Positions 20,701 to 29,339 of a DNA stretch of 64,000 nt are shown in pieces. The notes under the pieces are model-generated. The model was not told the origin of the DNA. It saw only the letters and a program-made list of their open reading frames with translations, and did not search any database. The stretch lies in contig NZ_JAKQYJ010000001.1 of assembly GCF_022605525.1 (NCBI RefSeq), positions 496,001 through 560,000 on the forward strand, written 5' to 3'. How positions within the stretch are numbered: the first letter of the stretch is position 1; every line of letters starts with the position of its first letter. Made by a program: the position numbers and the translations under genes. The DNA comes from Porphyrobacter sp. GA68. GTDB taxonomy: Bacteria; Pseudomonadota; Alphaproteobacteria; Sphingomonadales; Sphingomonadaceae.

Positions 20701-22182
20701 CTACTGCCCCTGGCCCAGCGAATACCCCGGCTCACCGTCGAAGGTATAAAGCTGCTCGGTCTTGATGAAGTCCACGCCGGCCTTGTTCAGCCGCTGAAGA
20801 ATGTCCAGGACCACCGCCTTGTTCATCTGCGTTCCGGTGCGCGCTTCGAACCGGCAACGCCAGTGGTCGGTGCAGAACGTGTCCTCGTGCCCCTGCGGCC
20901 AGACCTTGACCCCGCGGTTGGTGACGAGTTTCAGCTCCGCGATCCGGTTTTCGGCCTGTCTCAACCGGGACACCAGTTCCTCGACCGTGCCGGAATGATT
21001 GGCGAACACGTCGACCCCGACCAGTTCGCGCAGCGCAGGCTTGCGTTCGGGCAGCGGCGGGATCGGAACGGCGGTGTCACCCTCGTAGCTGACCGGGGAC
21101 AACCGCTGCGGCGTCAAGCCCAGCCGCGCAATCACCGCGTCGGCAAACGCCTCCGTGCCGACCGTTTCGCGGGTCGCGCCGGCCCGCGCGATGTCGCCGG
21201 TGTGGACGCCGTCCTCGATGGTCCGCAGCCAGGCGTTGTGCACCCGCGCCGCCGCTTCGCCCTGGCCCACATGGTTGAGCATCATCACGCCTGCGAGAAT
21301 GAGGCCCGACGGGTTGGCAATCCCCTGCCCCGCGATGTCCGGCGCGCTGCCATGGATCGCCTCGAACATGGCGCAGCGAGGGCCGATGTTGGCCGACGCG
21401 CCCAGCCCCACCGAGCCGGTGATCTGCGCCGCCACGTCCGACAGGATGTCGCCGTAGAGGTTCGGCATGACGATCACGTCAAAGCGTTCCGGGCTGTCCG
21501 CCAGGCGGGCGGCGCCGATGTCCACGATCATGTGCTCTTTGGAGATGTCGGGATACTGTGCTCCGATCTCGTCGAACACCCGATGGAACAGCCCATCGGT
21601 CAGCTTCATGATGTTGTCCTTGGTGAAGCAGGTCACCTTGCGGCGTCCTTGGGCGCGGGCATAGTCGAAGGCATAGCGCACGATCCGCTCGCACCCGGGC
21701 CGGGTGATCAGCTTCAGGCACTGATACACCTCGTTGGTCTGCCGATGCTCGATCCCGGCGTAGAGATCTTCCTCGTTCTCCCGCACGATCACCACGTCCA
21801 TGTCGGGGTGGCGGGTCGGAATGGCGGGGGCATAGGCGGCGCAGGGGCGCACATTGGCGAACAGGCCGAAGGTCTTGCGGATGGTGACGTTCAGGCTCTT
21901 GTAGCCCCCGCCTTGCGGCGTGGTGATCGGACCTTTGAAGATGAGGCCGGTTTCCCTGAGGCTATCCATCGCCGCATCGCTGATCCCAGCGGTGTGACCT
22001 GCCAGATAGACCTGTTCGCCAAGTTCGACCGGCTCCAGTCGTAACCGGGCGCCGCCCGCCTCCAGCACGCGCAGCGCGGCCGCCATGATCGCGGGTCCGA
22101 TCCCGTCTCCGGCGGCCACGCTGACGCGGGGTCCGGTACTGGCGGAAACTTCAACGGCGGGCTTGGTGGCGAAGTCGAGCAT
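20701..22182 (-). CDS. icd: NADP-type isocitrate dehydrogenase with long C-terminal extension
   Basis: The 493-residue protein is a beta-decarboxylating dehydrogenase. AAGDGIGPAIM sits near residue 24, GPITTPQGGGYKSLNVTIRKTFGLF near 80-105 (substrate Ser and Arg), REN near 132, a tyrosine-bearing segment, and DVIVMPNLYGDILSD near 236. A C-terminal domain of about 150 residues after the core matches the longer Thermus/Rickettsia type of isocitrate dehydrogenase rather than the 416-residue E. coli type. It would make 2-oxoglutarate in the TCA cycle. AAGGA precedes the ATG. It is divergent from a LysR gene. Confidence 0.9.
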   Translation of the reverse strand: MLDFATKPAVEVSASTGPRVSVAAGDGIGPAIMAAALRVLEAGGARLRLEPVELGEQVYLAGHTAGISDAAMDSLRETGLIFKGPITTPQGGGYKSLNVTIRKTFGLFANVRPCAAYAPAIPTRHPDMDVVIVRENEEDLYAGIEHRQTNEVYQCLKLITRPGCERIVRYAFDYARAQGRRKVTCFTKDNIMKLTDGLFHRVFDEIGAQYPDISKEHMIVDIGAARLADSPERFDVIVMPNLYGDILSDVAAQITGSVGLGASANIGPRCAMFEAIHGSAPDIAGQGIANPSGLILAGVMMLNHVGQGEAAARVHNAWLRTIEDGVHTGDIARAGATRETVGTEAFADAVIARLGLTPQRLSPVSYEGDTAVPIPPLPERKPALRELVGVDVFANHSGTVEELVSRLRQAENRIAELKLVTNRGVKVWPQGHEDTFCTDHWRCRFEARTGTQMNKAVVLDILQRLNKAGVDFIKTEQLYTFDGEPGYSLGQGQ

Positions 22183-22223
22183 TGGTTCAATTCCTTTCGC
22201 GCCGCATCTAAGGCATTGCTCAA

Positions 22224-22239
22224 ATCAAGGGAAATTGAT
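22224..22239. promoter_or_regulatory. candidate LysR operator between icd and the LysR gene
   Basis: ATCAA at 22224-22228 and TTGAT at 22235-22239 form an inverted repeat with a six-base spacer in the 89-base divergent region. Outer ATC and GAT are separated by 10 bases; the usual LysR T-N11-A form with ATC/GAT arms has 9, so this is close but not exact. Placement fits autoregulation with control of icd. Confidence 0.35.
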
Positions 22240-22271
22240 AGTTCTCGGGTCATCTATTGCAAAAGGTAATG

Positions 22272-23144
22272 ATGGCTACGTCTCGCACGATCGATCCGGA
22301 ACTGCTGCGCGCGTTCGTCACCGTGGTCGATCACGGCAGCTTCAGCGCGGCGGCGCAGCGGCTCTACCGCGGACAATCCGCAGTCTCGCTGCAGATCAAG
22401 CGGCTGGAGGAACAGCTGGGCACGCGCCTGCTCGACCGCAGCAGCCGGCGTGTCGCGCTGACGGCGGAAGGGGAAATGGTGCTAGGCTCGGCCCGGCAGC
22501 TCATCGCCCTCAATGAACAGCTGCTCGGCCGGGTGCAGGAACCCGAACTCGCCGGACTGGTCCGGGTAGGCGCGCCGGAGGATTTCGCCACCAGCCGCCT
22601 GCCGCGCCTGCTCGCCGATTTTAGCCGCTCGCACCCGCAGGTTGCGCTGGAAGTGGTTTGCGAACTGACGCTGGACCTGCAACGCCGCTTCGAGGCAGGG
22701 GAACTCGACATCGCGCTCCTGAAGCGGGAACCCTCCGTGACGCTTGATGGCACACGCGTCTGGCGCGAACAGCTGGTGTGGGTGGGCGGCGACGCCTTGC
22801 CCCGCGACGAGGAAGTGCTGCCGCTCGTCTGCTCGCCCATACCTTGCGTGTACCGGGCGCGGGCGATCGGCGCACTGGACGAGGCAGGCCGCGCCTGGCG
22901 GGTCAGCTACAGCTGCGGTTCGCTGGCGGGCAATCACGCCGCCGTGCGCGCCGGGCTGGGTGTGACGGTCCTGCCCAAGGACATGGTGCCGGGCGACCTC
23001 ATGCTGCTGGACAATGCGGCGCACCGGCTGCCCATGCTGGCGGACACCGAAATCGCACTGGTCGCGAAGGCGGGCCTGACGCCGCCGATGGCGCGGCTGA
23101 AGGAGTATATCGTGCATGAGCTGGAGCTGGGTTCAGGCCGCTGA
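22272..23144 (+). CDS. LysR-family transcriptional regulator
   Basis: The 290-residue protein has an N-terminal winged helix-turn-helix (LLRAFVTVVDHGSFSAAAQR then QSAVSLQIKRLEEQLG) and a periplasmic-binding-protein-like effector domain from about residue 85 to the end. The effector is unknown. I place the start at ATG 22272, five bases after AAAAGG; a TTG at 22257 and an ATG at 22269 are also in frame. It is divergent from icd, so by the usual LysR arrangement it may control that gene, although TCA-cycle control by an adjacent LysR is not assured. Confidence 0.9.
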   Translation: MATSRTIDPELLRAFVTVVDHGSFSAAAQRLYRGQSAVSLQIKRLEEQLGTRLLDRSSRRVALTAEGEMVLGSARQLIALNEQLLGRVQEPELAGLVRVGAPEDFATSRLPRLLADFSRSHPQVALEVVCELTLDLQRRFEAGELDIALLKREPSVTLDGTRVWREQLVWVGGDALPRDEEVLPLVCSPIPCVYRARAIGALDEAGRAWRVSYSCGSLAGNHAAVRAGLGVTVLPKDMVPGDLMLLDNAAHRLPMLADTEIALVAKAGLTPPMARLKEYIVHELELGSGR

Positions 23145-23397
23145 GCGCGCTGCTCCGACCTTGGTCGCAAGTGTCCTACATCGGCGGTGTCGGCTATGTC
23201 GCTGGCATGGAACATCGCCTCATGACCTCGCCTCCGGATTGGTCGAAGCCCTCTTGCTTCTACACCGGTTTTATGTCCCTGGACCGTGTAACATGCGGTC
23301 CAAGTGTTCTGCCGCAGCGATGAACGGAGCAGCTCAGCCGCGTGTTGCCGTGCGGCGGTTTCACAGGTAACGGCCGGCCAGAAACGGAGTCCTCCCC

Positions 23398-24513
23398 ATG
23401 CGCATCGGTTGTCCCAAGGAAATCAAGAACCACGAGTATCGTGTCGGCCTGACGCCCGAAAGCGCGCGCGAACTGGTGCAGCACGGGCACGAGGTATGGA
23501 TCGAAGCGGGCGCCGGGTCTGGCATCGACGCCACCGATCAACAGTATCGCACAGCGGGTGCGCGGATCGTCGAGGGGCCGGAGGCGATCTTTGCCGAATG
23601 CGAGATGGTGGTGAAGGTCAAGGAACCGCAGGCGGGCGAACGCGCAATGCTGCGCGAGGGGCAGATCCTCTACACCTACCTCCACCTCGCGCCCGACCCG
23701 GACCAGACGCGCGATCTGGTCGACAGCGGCGTGACGGCCATCGCTTATGAAACGGTGACCGGTCCGGGTGGCTCGCTGCCGCTCCTCAAACCGATGAGCC
23801 AGGTCGCCGGCCGCATGAGCGTGCAGGCCGGCGCCACCGCGCTGGAAAAGGCGCAGGGCGGACGCGGTGTGCTGCTCGGCGGGGTGCCGGGCGTGCTGCC
23901 GGGCCGGGTGGTTGTGATCGGCGGCGGCGTGGTCGGCTTCAACGCGGCGCAGATGGCGGTGGGGCTGGGTGCGGACGTCACCATCCTCGACCGCGATCCC
24001 GAAGTGCTCGAACGCCTTGGCATCCACTTCGAAAGCCGGGCCAAGACCCGCTTTTCCAACGTCGCCAACCTGCAAGACGCGGTATGCGGGGCCGATCTGG
24101 TGATCGGCGCGGTGCTGATCCCCGGCGCGGCCGCGCCCAAGCTGGTAACGCGCGAGATGCTGGGCGACATGCAAAAGGGCGCCGTGCTGGTCGATGTCGC
24201 CATCGACCAGGGCGGGTGCTTCGAGACGAGCCGGGCGACCACCCACGCCGATCCCACCTATGTGGTGGACGGCGTGGTGCATTACTGCGTGGCCAACATG
24301 CCGGGCGCGGTGGCCCGGACCAGCACCTATGCGCTGAACAACGTGACCCTGCCGCACGCGCTGCGCATCGCGGATCTGGGCTGGCGCGAAGCACTGCGCG
24401 CAAACCCGCACCTGGCCGCCGGCCTCAACGTCCACGCGGGCGAGGTCGTGTACGAAGCCGTGGCGCAGGAACTTGGCTATGTATTCCGTCCGGTGGGCGA
24501 GGTACTGGGGTAA
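23398..24513 (+). CDS. ald: alanine dehydrogenase
   Basis: The 371-residue enzyme interconverts L-alanine and pyruvate plus ammonia with NAD. It begins [20 protein letters not shown] and contains VKVKEPQ with a substrate lysine, YTYLHLAPD with the catalytic histidine, and a Rossmann loop [20 protein letters not shown] near residues 171-190. The late VDVAIDQGG and conserved VANMPGAV are also present. The length is typical. GGAG lies about 8 bases upstream of the ATG. It stands alone, 253 bases after the LysR gene, and I saw no convincing regulator site in that gap. Confidence 0.95.
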   Translation: MRIGCPKEIKNHEYRVGLTPESARELVQHGHEVWIEAGAGSGIDATDQQYRTAGARIVEGPEAIFAECEMVVKVKEPQAGERAMLREGQILYTYLHLAPDPDQTRDLVDSGVTAIAYETVTGPGGSLPLLKPMSQVAGRMSVQAGATALEKAQGGRGVLLGGVPGVLPGRVVVIGGGVVGFNAAQMAVGLGADVTILDRDPEVLERLGIHFESRAKTRFSNVANLQDAVCGADLVIGAVLIPGAAAPKLVTREMLGDMQKGAVLVDVAIDQGGCFETSRATTHADPTYVVDGVVHYCVANMPGAVARTSTYALNNVTLPHALRIADLGWREALRANPHLAAGLNVHAGEVVYEAVAQELGYVFRPVGEVLG

Positions 24514-24654
24514 GGCGCGCGGCTAGCAGGGCCGCGACGCATGTGCGCCGGGCCGGGCATGATCGCTGCGCCGACGGGACGGCCGACACAAGGTTGCCAT
24601 TCCCTTAGCGGCAGGTTTACTCCAGCCTAACGGATTGGCGGCTAAGGTCCGCCG

Positions 24655-26403
24655 ATGGCGCGACACGTCCGGCAATTGCTCACCGCACTCCTCTCGCTGA
24701 TCGGAGCATGGATGCTGACGGCATCGGCGCAGGCCGCGACAGGCGCCGGGAGCGGGGTGTGCTTCGCCGCGCTGAGCGACGCGGGAACGCCGGCCCAGGC
24801 GCTGGCCCGGGTCGAGACGTGGGACTGCCACCCCGACAGCGACCTGCTCTCCGCCAGCCGCGTCGCGGTTCGTCTCGCCCCGCTCACCGAAAAAGGTGCG
24901 CCGGTCCGGTCGATGCAGGCAGGCATCGGCCAGTTCGACCGGCTGACAGTCATGGCAGCCGGTGCCGACGGAACATCCATCGCCCACACCTACACGCCGG
25001 AAGATGTTACGCCGATCGCGGGCCGCCCGCACTTCGCGGTCGCTGTGCCGTCAGTCGCGCAACCCGTCGTGCTCCACGCCGTCTTCGACCGCCCGGGCAA
25101 CACCTACATCCTGCAGGAAGTGGACACCTTTGCCGCCGACATGGCCGTGGTCAGTGTCGACACGTTCGAAGCCTTGATGATGGCGGTCCTCATCGGCATG
25201 CTGGCGATTCCCCTGCTGCTCGATCTGGGCATTTATGCGGCGGTGCGCGACAAGCTGTTCGCGTGGCACGGCCTGCTCATCGCCAATTTCATCCTGCTGC
25301 TGCTGTGCTGGTCCGGGTTGATCGTCGTCATGTCCGGCATTTCCATGCCGCAGTGGCACCGATTGCTGATGGTATCGCTGGCTCTGAACGGGGCGGTGGC
25401 ATGCCTCTTCAACCGTTCGTATTACATCAGCGGCTATAAACGTAAGCTGTTCGACCGCGCGCTTGCGGTGGGCGCCGCCTACAGCCTGCTGCTGGGCGTG
25501 TTGTACGCGGGCGGCGTATTCGACGGTTCGGCACGGGCGGCGAGCGCCTACTCCACGGCGCTTCTACCGGTGCTCGCGCTGCTGACGGCAAACCTTGTTC
25601 TGGTGGTCAAGAACGGCAACTGGCTGCTTCGGCTGCAATTGATCGGCTGGACACCGCTGCTCCTGTTCTTTGTCGCCCGGTTCGCCGCCAACCTCTTCGC
25701 GCTGCAACTGCCGCGCGGCGCGCTGCCGCTCCTTTACCTGGGTGTTCTGATCCTGTCGGTGCTGAGCGCCATCGGCGTCATTGTCCGCTTCGCTGATATG
25801 CGCCGGGAACGCGATGTGGCAGTGGCCCGGGCCGAGGTGATGGGCGGCCTTGCCGAGCGCGACCACCTGACCGGTCTGCTCAACCGCCGCGCAATCGACA
25901 ACCGTTTCGGTGCGCTGCGGGCCAAGGGTTATGACACCTTTGCCTTGATCGACCTCGACCACTTCAAGGCCATCAACGATGTCAGCGGACACGCCGTCGG
26001 TGATCAGGTGCTGGAGGTGTCCGCCCGCGTCCTCGCCAGCGACCCCGACAACATTGCGGTTCGCCTTGGAGGCGAGGAGTTTCTGCTCCTGTTGCGGGGC
26101 GCCGGGCAGGCCGCGCGCGCAGAGAAGCTGCGGCGGATGCTGTCGGTACGCGTCGCGCGCGAGATCGACGGGCTTGAACAGATCGTCACCGCCAGCATGG
26201 GGCTCCTGACACTGCCTGCCGACTGTCCCGAAGCGATGAACTTTGCCAGCGTCTATTCGCGTGCCGACCTGTTGTTGTACGAAGCCAAGCGCGAAGGGCG
26301 CAACCGGACCAAGGCGGCGCAGATCGGCTTCTATGCACAATGCGACAACGATGACGGGTGGAGGGACAGCCCCGCAGCGCAGGAGCGGCCGGTGGTCGCC
26401 TGA
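24655..26403 (+). CDS. membrane diguanylate cyclase with 7TMR-DISM-type sensor
   Basis: The 582-residue protein starts with a signal peptide. A periplasmic beta-rich domain covers about residues 25-165, with seven or so membrane helices at about 170-385, matching the 7TMR-DISM arrangement. The GGDEF domain begins near LTGLLNRR (about 405) and has the active-site loop GGEEF at 472-476, so it should make c-di-GMP from GTP. The segment five residues before the loop lacks an RxxD inhibitory site, so product feedback is probably absent. The signal sensed is unknown. A PilZ protein and an HD-GYP protein elsewhere in the window are natural partners in the same pathway. Confidence 0.88.
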   Translation: MARHVRQLLTALLSLIGAWMLTASAQAATGAGSGVCFAALSDAGTPAQALARVETWDCHPDSDLLSASRVAVRLAPLTEKGAPVRSMQAGIGQFDRLTVMAAGADGTSIAHTYTPEDVTPIAGRPHFAVAVPSVAQPVVLHAVFDRPGNTYILQEVDTFAADMAVVSVDTFEALMMAVLIGMLAIPLLLDLGIYAAVRDKLFAWHGLLIANFILLLLCWSGLIVVMSGISMPQWHRLLMVSLALNGAVACLFNRSYYISGYKRKLFDRALAVGAAYSLLLGVLYAGGVFDGSARAASAYSTALLPVLALLTANLVLVVKNGNWLLRLQLIGWTPLLLFFVARFAANLFALQLPRGALPLLYLGVLILSVLSAIGVIVRFADMRRERDVAVARAEVMGGLAERDHLTGLLNRRAIDNRFGALRAKGYDTFALIDLDHFKAINDVSGHAVGDQVLEVSARVLASDPDNIAVRLGGEEFLLLLRGAGQAARAEKLRRMLSVRVAREIDGLEQIVTASMGLLTLPADCPEAMNFASVYSRADLLLYEAKREGRNRTKAAQIGFYAQCDNDDGWRDSPAAQERPVVA

Positions 26404-26416
26404 CCACCCCGCCGCG

Positions 26417-26815
26417 CTAGCCTGCGAAGAAGGGTGCAGCCACCTCTGCCCTTACGCGCACGAGCCGGCCGCTCGCGCGCTCGATCAGCGCCCATGTGCT
26501 GCGCGCCGTCACGACCACCGGCGCTGCGGCAGCGCGCCGAAACTCCACCACGCGGTCGAAACGTGCGCCGCGCGGCGGGTCGGGGATGAAGGTCACGGCC
26601 TCGACTGCGTCACCCAGGGCGATGTTGCCGCGATAATCGATTTCGTGCCGCGTCACGAGCCAGACGTAATCAAGCTGGTGCTGTGCCGGAGCAACGGCGC
26701 GCCAGTGCGCCGTGGCAATATCCTGCACCCAGCGGACCCAGACCGTGTTGTTCACATGGCCAAGCTCGTCGATATCCGCCGCCTGAGCGGTGAAGTGCAT
26801 GGTAAAACGGGACAT
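26417..26815 (-). CDS. acyl-CoA thioesterase, 4HBT hotdog family
   Basis: From the ATG at 26815 the protein has 132 residues. It has the 4-hydroxybenzoyl-CoA-thioesterase-like hotdog pattern: an aspartate region DIDELGHVNNTVWVRW near residues 14-29, a central HEIDYRGNIALGDAVEA, and a late STWALIER strand. It hydrolyses some acyl-CoA; the substrate is not evident. AAGGTG lies about 8 bases upstream. A longer start at 26839 adds eight residues without support. It converges on the diguanylate cyclase gene 13 bases away. Confidence 0.84.
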   Translation of the reverse strand: MSRFTMHFTAQAADIDELGHVNNTVWVRWVQDIATAHWRAVAPAQHQLDYVWLVTRHEIDYRGNIALGDAVEAVTFIPDPPRGARFDRVVEFRRAAAAPVVVTARSTWALIERASGRLVRVRAEVAAPFFAG

Positions 26816-27040
26816 GCGCCGCACCTTGCCAGCTAGCACCTACCGGGTCGAGATGCGCGAGGCATTGCCAGGTCGCACGTGCGACTGTGTGCCATGACGC
26901 TGTCTGGCGAAGCATAGATCGTGTCTGTCCGTGCCGTCACCTGGCGCTGGAGCACCCATTGCCCTGGCTGACACAGGTCATCATCCCGCGCGCCGCGTTG
27001 ACAGGTCGCTACGAAATCTCTTTCCCGCCCCCAGCTGCCG

Positions 27041-29212
27041 CTATGGTTCCACCCCCAGCTGCCACAGGATGAAGGCGTATTCCTCCGCCGTCTCACGCAG
27101 CGATGTGAACCGGCCCGACTTGCCGCCGTGGCCGGCACCCATGTTGGTCTTGAGGAGCAGGATATTGTCGTCCGTCTTGACGCTGCGCAGCCGTGCGGCC
27201 CACTTCGCCGGTTCCCAATAGGTGACGCGCGGATCGTTCAGCCCGGCTGTGATGAGCAGCGGCGGATAGGCTTGCGCCGTGACATTGTCGTAGGGCGAAT
27301 AGCTGCGGATCAGCTCAAAGGCGGCCCTGTCGTTGATCGGGTCGCCCCATTCCGGCCACTCGCCGGGCGTCAGCGGCAGGGTTCCGTCCAGCATTGTGTT
27401 CAGCACATCGACGAACGGCACATGCGCGGCCACCGCCCCCCAAAGCTGCGGATCGGAATTGACCACCGCGCCCATCACCGTGCCGCCGGCCGATCCGCCG
27501 CTCGCGCTGATCCGCCCCTCGGTGGTATAGCCCAGTGCCGCCAGGCCTTTCGCCGCGTCGACGAAATCGTTGAAGGTTTTCAACCGCTGCGTCGTCTTGC
27601 CCTGCAAATACCAGTTGCGGCCCAGATCGTCGCCGCCCCGCACGTGGGCAATGGCGAACGCCATCCCGCGGTCGAGCAGGCTGAGGCGGCTGGTCGAGAA
27701 GCCAGGGGGAATGGCAATGCCGTAGGAGCCGTAGGCGTAGAGGTGGAGCGGCCCGCCCGTGCCCCCGTTCAGTTGGTCCCGGTCGCGCCGATAGACGATC
27801 GAAACCGGCACCATCGTTCCATCGCGTGCGGCGATCTCCACCCGGTCGGTGGTGTAGAGGGCCGGATCGTATCCGCTTGGTATCTCCTGCTGCTTCAAGA
27901 GTTCAAGCCGGCGATCCGCGACGTGGTAGTCATAGACGGAACCCGGCGTCACCATTGATTGATAAGACAGGCGCAGGCGGTCGGTGTCGTATTCCGGATT
28001 GTTGGACAATCCGGTGACGTAGCTCGCTTCAGGAAAGGTGATGGGTGTGACAGACCGGGCATCGGCGTAGTCGCGCAACTCCACCTGATCCAGACCCTTG
28101 CGACGGCCTTCGGTGACGTAGAAATCCCTGAACAGGTCGAAGTCGGTCAGGTAGAACTCGTCGGAGCCGGGGATCAGCGTGCTCCATTCGCCGGGCGCCT
28201 CCAGCGAAGCGGTCGCGAGGCGGAAGTTCACGTGGTCGTCGTTCGTGTGCACGAACAGCGTTCCCTCGCGCACATCGACGCTGTATTCCACACCCCGCTG
28301 TCGGGGCCGCACCAGGATCTGCGCACCTGTTGGATCGTCGGCGCGAACAAGACGTACCTCGCTCGTTTCGTTGTCGCCGGTGGCGATGATCAACCAGTCT
28401 TCCTGCGCCGACAGCCCGGTGCCCACGCGAAAGCCCTCGTCCTCCTCGTGGTACAGCTCGACATCCTGTTCGAGCGGTGTGCCGAGCCGGTGCAGGCGGG
28501 CATTGTCGACCCGCCATTCCGGCGTCGCCTTGCCGTACACCAGCGCGGTGTCGTTCATGACCCATGTCAGGCCGGACAGCGTTTCGGGGATCACGTCGGG
28601 CAACAGATCTCCCGTATCCAGATCCTTTACCCGTGCGGTGAACCGCTCGGACCCGTTGTCATCGTAGGAGTAGGCGAGGAAACGCCCGTTCTTGCTGACG
28701 GAAAAGGCGGCGAGACGGAAATATTCCTTGCCTTCGGCCAGCACGGTTTCGTCCAGCAGCAGGATATTGTTTTCCGCCGTATCCGGGGCGCCGACGCGGC
28801 GGCGATAATGCTTGCGGTATTCGTCGCCTTCCTCGAACTTGGACCAGTACAGCCAGTCGCCATCCTTTTGCGGAACCGTGCTGTCGTCTTCCTTGATCCG
28901 CCCGCGCATTTCGGTGAACAGTGTCTCCACCAGCGCCTGGTGCGGGGCCATGGCTGCTTCGAAATAGGCGTTCTCTGCGTTGAGGTAGGCCAGCACATCG
29001 GCGTCATCGACGGTGGGATAGGACTGATCGCGCAGCCAATTATAAGGGTCGCTGATCGTGACCCCGTGACGGGTAAACTCGTGCGGCCGCTGCTCGGCGA
29101 CCGGAGGTGTGGCTTGGCTCAAGACGGGTTCCTGCTGAACGGGTTGCGCCACCGCCGCGGCCGGGAGACCAGCGGCAAGGGCCATCGTGGCAAGAAGCGG
29201 CAGATGGCGCAT
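27041..29212 (-). CDS. secreted prolyl oligopeptidase-family serine peptidase (S9A, oligopeptidase B-like)
   Basis: The 723-residue protein has a signal peptide (MRHLPLLATMALAAG...AVAQ). A seven-bladed propeller region covers roughly residues 70-440 and an alpha/beta-hydrolase domain completes it. The catalytic triad is visible as Ser574 in GGSAGG, Asp660 in LNDPRV and His695 in GHGGKSGR. These and the YGSYGI and HVRGGDDLGRNWY segments match oligopeptidase B, which cleaves after basic residues; export is the difference from the cytoplasmic E. coli enzyme. I chose the ATG at 29212, about 8 bases after AAAAGGAA, over a TTG six bases earlier. It is divergent from the aminopeptidase gene, suggesting shared peptide catabolism. 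Confidence 0.9.
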   Translation of the reverse strand: MRHLPLLATMALAAGLPAAAVAQPVQQEPVLSQATPPVAEQRPHEFTRHGVTISDPYNWLRDQSYPTVDDADVLAYLNAENAYFEAAMAPHQALVETLFTEMRGRIKEDDSTVPQKDGDWLYWSKFEEGDEYRKHYRRRVGAPDTAENNILLLDETVLAEGKEYFRLAAFSVSKNGRFLAYSYDDNGSERFTARVKDLDTGDLLPDVIPETLSGLTWVMNDTALVYGKATPEWRVDNARLHRLGTPLEQDVELYHEEDEGFRVGTGLSAQEDWLIIATGDNETSEVRLVRADDPTGAQILVRPRQRGVEYSVDVREGTLFVHTNDDHVNFRLATASLEAPGEWSTLIPGSDEFYLTDFDLFRDFYVTEGRRKGLDQVELRDYADARSVTPITFPEASYVTGLSNNPEYDTDRLRLSYQSMVTPGSVYDYHVADRRLELLKQQEIPSGYDPALYTTDRVEIAARDGTMVPVSIVYRRDRDQLNGGTGGPLHLYAYGSYGIAIPPGFSTSRLSLLDRGMAFAIAHVRGGDDLGRNWYLQGKTTQRLKTFNDFVDAAKGLAALGYTTEGRISASGGSAGGTVMGAVVNSDPQLWGAVAAHVPFVDVLNTMLDGTLPLTPGEWPEWGDPINDRAAFELIRSYSPYDNVTAQAYPPLLITAGLNDPRVTYWEPAKWAARLRSVKTDDNILLLKTNMGAGHGGKSGRFTSLRETAEEYAFILWQLGVEP

Positions 29213-29339
29213 ACGCAAGGTTCCTTTTCTCGGGCCAGCAGCGTGACTAGCTTACCGGCGGTGATTAGACTTACCCGCTCCCATCGGGCAAGCGGCAATG
29301 ACTTGTCCCGCCAGTTGCGCAAGAAAGAGGAACCCGCCG

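Noticed and set aside
23145-23397. A short plus-strand frame between the LysR and ald genes.
   Set aside because: It starts inside the LysR coding sequence, has no ribosome site and an amino-acid composition expected by chance.
26816-27040. A possible gene between the thioesterase and S9 peptidase genes.
   Set aside because: The minus-strand frames here are Arg/Cys-rich with no domain or ribosome site; I regard the gap as upstream and downstream non-coding DNA.
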